From Massarina eburnea CBS 473.64 (Eukaryota > Ascomycota > Dothideomycetes > Pleosporales > Massarinaceae), in assembly GCA_010093635.1 (NCBI GenBank), contig MU006793.1, forward strand, positions 90,078 through 154,077: DNA of 64,000 bases, read 5' to 3'. The notes below the pieces were generated by a model. That model saw only the letters and a list, made by a program, of their open reading frames with translations, was not told where the DNA came from and made no database searches. Every line of letters starts with the position of its first letter. The stretch's first letter is position 1. Made by a program: the position numbers and the translations under genes. Below, in pieces: positions 58,862-64,000 of the stretch.

Positions 58862-60337
58862 TTAATAAGTACATTTTCCACAATATCCGCAATCATCTGC
58901 AGAACAAGCAGTAAAGTCGGGAAACTCTTGATCGGAATCATGAAAGTTGTCGGACCCATATCCAAGGTCATCGTTATCATAATAATCCCATGATTCATTG
59001 GGATCTTCCACAGAGTCCACTTCATCTTCTACTATACCCCACTTGGCCATCAGGGCATCCGGTAGAGCGTGAGAGCCTTCGCCATGTTGTTCGCGAACCT
59101 CCAGATGGTTGACCCTTGGCGAGTACACCTCGAGCAGCTTATTGTCGCTCTGTTGCGCTACAGCGATAATCTTCTTGAGAATCGCCGCAAAGCACCGTAT
59201 CTGGCTTTTGTGCTCGTTTTCCCAGCATCGTATACCTTCCCTGTGGTCCTGTACGCGAATGTCTTCAAAGAGGCCGGCGCCATCGTGGTATGCAATGATG
59301 AAATTCGGGACCTGCTTGAGCCAAAGAACAGGATATATGTCCTGGAGGTCGACTTCTCTCCTGAAACGGCCTGATCGCGTTTTCAGGTCGAAGATGGCAT
59401 CTTGAGATACTACGGCCCCGCCATTTCGGATAGCAATGGGTTCATTGGAGCTAGGGTTATGCATCCCCACTGTAGTGTTGTCGAAAGACTCGAGAAGAGA
59501 GTTGACATCTGGCTCCTGCTTCATCTTAGACGAGGTATTTTCTTTGAACGTTTGTTCCTGATCCATAATGTATCCATCACATTCGAAGCGCACGACGCAT
59601 TTGAGGCCATCGAACTCGTACTGGATGAGACGCTGATGTGACTCTGAGCCCTTGAGGTCTTCACCCCACGTCGTGTATGCCTCTGGAAATGTATGACCGA
59701 AGCCGCGTATACCTTGGATTGTTTCTCTTGGGTCATTCTGCTTTCGGATGAAGAATACCGTATTGCCAATTACTTCGACACTGAAGCGAAATGGTATGTC
59801 AACTGAACTAACGAAGCGCATGAGATTTCCCATGGTGCTACCGCACCCAAATATATCGACGTCACTTGTTGTGAAGTCCGGGTTTGTTTGGAAGATGGCA
59901 TGGACAGCAGGCTCAGTCGGGTACTCAGGAAAGCGAGCTGCATTCGGGTCGCGATAATATTGACCGCTGTCTTCCTGGAGACGTCGGGCCTCATTAGGGG
60001 GGGTCCAAGCAGGCGGTTTCCCTTCAGGTTATCAGTGGGAACCACAACATTGCGCAGGACACCCACCCGGAACTGTGATAGTCGGAGACTTGGCGTCTAC
60101 CCAGTTGTAAGACCCTACACACTGGCATTTCTGAATTGCTGGACTGCTGGAAAGGCTCGCTGTTGCCGACTCCAGATCAGACTTGCTGAAGGTAGCCAGC
60201 AAATCACCAAGGGGATGTCTGAGCAGATCGAGATCGTCAACGTTGGGCTTTCTGAACAGTGCAACAGATTTGCCGCCCCGGCCACCGCGAGGAGAAAACC
60301 CTGCTCTTTTTGTCATAGGGAACGCTCTGGAACCCAT
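58862..60337 (-). CDS. Conserved fungal protein of unknown function with Cys-rich C-terminus
   Basis: Exons 60067-60337 and 58862-60021 give 476 residues; the intron starts GTGGGT and ends AAG, and the join restores VPGKPPAWTPP. Recognisable blocks are SYNWVDAKSPTITVPG, DVDIFGCGSTMGNL, GFGHTFPEAYTTW, HQRLIQYEFDGLKCVVRFE and a C-terminal CSADDCGYCGKCTY that could bind zinc. From memory, relatives are often labelled geranylgeranyl pyrophosphate synthetase, but no Asp-rich DDxxD motif of prenyl synthases is present, so that label is not supported. It faces an RNA-silencing-type helicase gene across a 473-bp promoter. Confidence 0.85.
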
Positions 60338-60810
60338 GATCGGTCTCGACGCAGATAGTAAAAACAGAAAAAGAATTAACTAGGCTGGAACAGGTAGAAC
60401 AGGTGAAATTAGGAAGATGGCAGAGAAAGGCTTGGACTTGTATGGAAGTGACGTCTCATCCCTTATCAACAGGTTGATGCCTGGGTGGACAAGGCTGAGC
60501 GGGGTAACTGCTCTGCCACAACACCCAGCTCATCAACATCGATTCGTGGAGCGGTTCCAAAGGGAGCAGGCAGCCATCGCTACGTTTGCTCTACCGCATA
60601 TACAACCACCCTCATAATCCAATCAATCTGCACAGCCCGCTATCGCAATGGCGACTTGCAGAATTGAAACGCTGTGCAACCATGCATCCGGCTGCCTTCA
60701 AAAGTCCACAGAATTTCCCCTCATTCTTGAAAGTCGCGATTATATTCATCTGATATCTCTTCGCATCTACTCATCAAAATACTGTTTGTTTTTTCGAAAG
60801 TCTCGCGAGT
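60338..60810. promoter_or_regulatory. Divergent promoter between the Cys-tail protein and helicase genes
   Basis: The whole spacer between two divergent start codons; no gene seen in it and it must drive both. Confidence 0.55.
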
Positions 60811-63800
60811 ATGGCCGATCAGACCACTGCGGAAAAGCGTCTGGTCGGATTGACCAAACTGTTCAATGCTGTCATTCATAGCCATCGAGATCTCAAGCGT
60901 CTGGAGGATGGCGTTCGTTTTTTGGAGGCCTTGTATTCCCAGCCCAGCACGTCCATCTGTCTTGAGAATCTCATCGCCTCATCTGGAGGGGTTCAGGCCG
61001 TATCTAATGCCTTTCGATTCTCCGGCGATAATTCGTTTCTGAATGGAACAGCCACTTCGACTTTGCGCTTCCTCTCTCACCCCACTGCGAAACAGATCTA
61101 CAATGGTCAATTCCTCAATCGCATCCTTGTGGCCATTGTCCAGCCTCCCACTTTCTGGAACACATTTGTCGAAGCACATCATTCCCGCACGCTCACGGAT
61201 GAAGGGACTCTCTCTTTCGCTTGGCTTCTGCTTGAACTCGTCTCCTCCCGTTCTGAAGAACTACCTGACGACGTGAGAGACGTAGCGGAACGGATCACAG
61301 ATGACGAGTCGTTCATCAAATCCGAAGTGCAAGACGTGCGAAATCTGGGGCACAAGATCAAGCATGTCCTTGAGAGCACATCATCCAATACCGCAGATGG
61401 CGGCCCTGGCGGACGTCACGACAATGACCATGTGGATTTTCGCAAAGTCAAGATCATGCCAACTACAGACGAATTTGAATCGACCGAAAAGCCCTTCTAT
61501 AGACAAGCCGATGCTTTTGAATCAGAGGAGCTGGGACGCCGCGGGCAGGTCCATTTGGACAACCAATTCCGACTTCTGAGAGAGGATCTTTTGGGCGAAC
61601 TGCGAAACGACTACCAGACCGCTATCGGTGCCAAGAAAGGTCGAAAGAAGGTGGTCATCAAGAACCTGGAATTTTCTGGAATCCATTGTGGCGCGGCCAA
61701 CCGACGTCAACACTGCTCTATCAAGCTTCGATGTAATAAAGGCATTCCCCAATTGGCGAGCTTCAAGGGGGTAGAACAGAGAAAAGCTCACATCATTGGC
61801 AGTAAGAACTTTCTCAAACACCAGTCTCTTGGTTGCCTCATCAGCGATGGACATATTGTCGCATTCGCCAGTGTAGACAGGGATGTTGATGAACTAGCTG
61901 CCGACCCACCAACTATCGTCTTGCGTATTGCGGATGAAACGTCGTTTAAAAAGGTCCTGATTTCAAGCACGTATTCGAAGGATCTCGCATTTGTGCAAGT
62001 CGATACTGCTGTCTTTGCGTACGAGCCTATCCTGAAATGCCTCCAAGATATGCAAGAAGTACCTTTGCAGGAACAGCTACTCAATACCACGCCAGACTCA
62101 AGCGAAGTCCTTTCTGGCATTCAACCCACCCAAATCTTCGACACCATTCGTCAAAACCGAGAAGAAGATCTGCAACATATCCTTGGAACTACGAGGAGTG
62201 TCAAGCTGGACGATGCGCAAGCTGATTCCTTACTCGCGGGCATTAGCAAGAGAGTGAGCCTTATTCAAGGCCCACCAGGTGCGTTCTCTCCTTCGAATTT
62301 CTGCATTATAGATCATTGACGGGCAGCTCTATCATGCTGGATTTGATGTGGTCTGGAGATTGTCATCTCTTTTGTGACAAGCTGACGGCATTAGGTACTG
62401 GGAAGTCCTTCATCGGAGCCCTGATTGCGAAGATACTACACGACGACACCTCGGAAACAATGCTGGTTCAGACATTTACCAACCACGCTCTTGATCAGTT
62501 CCTCGAAGATCTGCAAAATATTGGCATTCCATCGGAATCTATTGTACGTCTTGGCCACAAGACTGACCCGAAAAACAAGGCACTGAGTATTTTCGAACAA
62601 CCGATAACATACCGGATGAACGGTCCCACTTACAACATATTGCAAGATCAGAAGTCCCAGTCCGAAGAGTACCACAATGTTTTGGCCAAGAAGATCACAC
62701 GATTCCAACAGCAACGCCTTAACAACCAGGAGCTTCTCGACTACCTCGAGTTCTCTGAAGATTCGGAATACTTTGACGCCTTTCAAGTCCCGGATAGAGA
62801 CGATGATATGAAAGTTATCGGCAAAGTCGGAAATCAGATCAACACTTACTATCTCCTCGACCAGTGGATGGCAGGTAATGGTGCAGGAATCTTTCAGTCA
62901 CACGTCGAGGACTTTGCAACCGTATGGGCCCTAAAGCGAGAAGAACGCAAAGTTCTTTACAACCGCTGGATGAGAGAAATCATCGAAGAGCGAGTAGCTG
63001 AGATCGGCCATCTTGTGTACTTATACAACCAATGCCGCCACAAGATTGATCAATTAAACCGCCAAAAGTTTTCACATATAATGAGAACGAAACGCATCAT
63101 TGGGTGCACGACAACCGCAGCTGCAAAGCATGCGGACGAGATACAGAGAGCCTCCCCGGGCATCGTCATCGTAGAGGAAGCTGGGGAGATCCTTGAGAGC
63201 CATGTGCTTACCGCCATGTCTCCGAACACCAAACAGCTTGTTCTAATTGGCGACCACAAACAACTCCGACCAAAGGTGAACAACTATTCACTCACAATTG
63301 AGAAGGGTGATGGTTACAACCTCAATCAATCTCTGTTCGAGAGACTTGTCTTGTCTGGCGTACCTCACATTACTTTGAATCTGCAACATCGGATGCGCGG
63401 GGAAATATCGAACCTCGTGAGGTCTCTTACCTACCCGGAATTGGAAGATGCTCCCACGACGAAGGATCGGCCAGCACTCCGTGGATTTCAAGACAACGTC
63501 ATATTTGTCTCCCACGATCATCTCGAACTCAACGCCAGCCAGATCGCCGACCGCCGTGATGAAGGGGCTAATTCAAGCAAAGAGAACGAGTATGAAGTAG
63601 ACATGGTTCTTAAGTGTGTTCGTTACTTGGGTCAGCAAGGATACGGGACTGATCAGATCGTTATTCTAACGCCATACCTGGGCCAACTGTATCGGCTCTT
63701 GAGAACCTTGGCTGGAGACAATGATCCAATACTCAACGATCTGGACTCATTTGAATTGACTCGCGCTGGCCTACTATCCTCTGCTGGCGCCAACGTTTCC

Positions 63801-64000
63801 AAGCGTAAGATCAAAATCTCGACAATTGGTAAGCATATCTCATCCAATTCAATACCAGCTGATCAAATGACTCAACTGAAATCTACACAGATAACTACCA
63901 AGGAGAAGAAAGCGATATCGTAATCGCGTCTCTGACTCGCAGCAACACACTTGGCGACATAGGCTTCATGTCATCACCTCAGCGAGTCAATGTGTTGTTG
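60811..64000 (+). CDS. NFX1/ZNFX1-type SF1 RNA helicase, 3' end outside the window
   Basis: Exons 60811-62278, 62395-63828 and 63891 to the edge give 1004 residues so far. An N-terminal region of about 460 residues (LTKLFNAVIHSHRDLKRLEDG near the start) leads to a superfamily-1 helicase: motif I GPPGTGKS at about 487-494, motif II VIVEEAGE near 747-754, LIGDHKQLRP as motif III, LNLQHRMRGEISNLV as motif IV, and DNYQGEESDIVIASLTRS as motif V. NF-X1 zinc fingers expected in the family lie beyond the edge. Relatives include Hrr1 of fission yeast and SAD-3 of Neurospora, which work with RNA-dependent RNA polymerase in silencing; ZNFX1 is the animal member. The intron at 62279-62394 (116 bp) cuts the P-loop between G490 and T491. 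Confidence 0.93.

Noticed and set aside
58862..60337. Geranylgeranyl pyrophosphate synthetase label for the Cys-tailed protein
   Set aside because: No DDxxD or second Asp-rich motif and no prenyl-synthase helix pattern in the 476-residue product.
1..64000. CRISPR arrays, insertion sequences, intact transposons and tRNA genes
   Set aside because: None was seen on reading both strands; the eukaryotic gene structure makes CRISPR implausible, and no convincing tRNA B-box context was found by eye. A tRNA scan would settle the latter.

Overview
This window is nuclear DNA of a filamentous ascomycete (Pezizomycotina). The evidence is gene content (a white-collar-2 light regulator, a Kin4-type kinase, RAD50, a hybrid histidine kinase, a DUF1996 protein, Dal5-type transporters), dense genes with short 46-67 bp GT-AG introns carrying CTAAC-like branch points, and spacers of roughly 0.3-2 kb. 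I do not assign a class or genus. Gene models were built by hand from splice signals; the summed exon lengths give an open frame in every complete model except the two pseudogenes.

Layout. 1-11.5 kb: the 3' part of a peroxisomal D-amino-acid oxidase (+), a mismatch-specific uracil/thymine DNA glycosylase (+) whose last codons are copied in a perfect 180-bp tandem duplication, a CYSTM-type Cys-rich small protein (+), a WW-domain protein (-) and a 1509-residue hybrid histidine kinase (+). 12-25 kb: a Dal5-like MFS permease (-), a decayed APH-family phosphotransferase (+), a secreted DUF1996 protein (+), a secreted GH31 alpha-glucosidase (-) and a Pro/Ser-rich orphan (-). 25-40 kb: a mitochondrial Rieske/AIF-type oxidoreductase (+), a Kin4-like kinase (+), wc-2 (-) and rad50 (+), the last two sharing a 356-bp divergent promoter. 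41-46 kb: a GH5 exo-beta-1,3-glucanase (+) and an alpha-glucoside-type sugar permease (+), a plausible extracellular-glucan/uptake neighbourhood with the GH31 enzyme further left.

46.5-52.6 kb is an accessory-looking stretch: two helical orphans, an Arf-like protein whose nucleotide-binding motifs are all degraded, and an orphan with tandem 17-residue repeats, interrupted by one conserved membrane J-domain protein. 53-59 kb holds a flavin monooxygenase (-), a second Dal5-like permease with an in-frame TGA replacing a Trp (+), and an M19 dipeptidase (+), possibly a small uptake and catabolism group whose transporter is broken.

59-64 kb: a divergent pair, a conserved Cys-tailed protein of unknown function (-) and the N-terminal 1004 residues of an NFX1/ZNFX1-type SF1 helicase (+), the family that includes RNA-silencing helicases Hrr1 and SAD-3. 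The helicase runs off the right edge; the D-amino-acid oxidase runs off the left.
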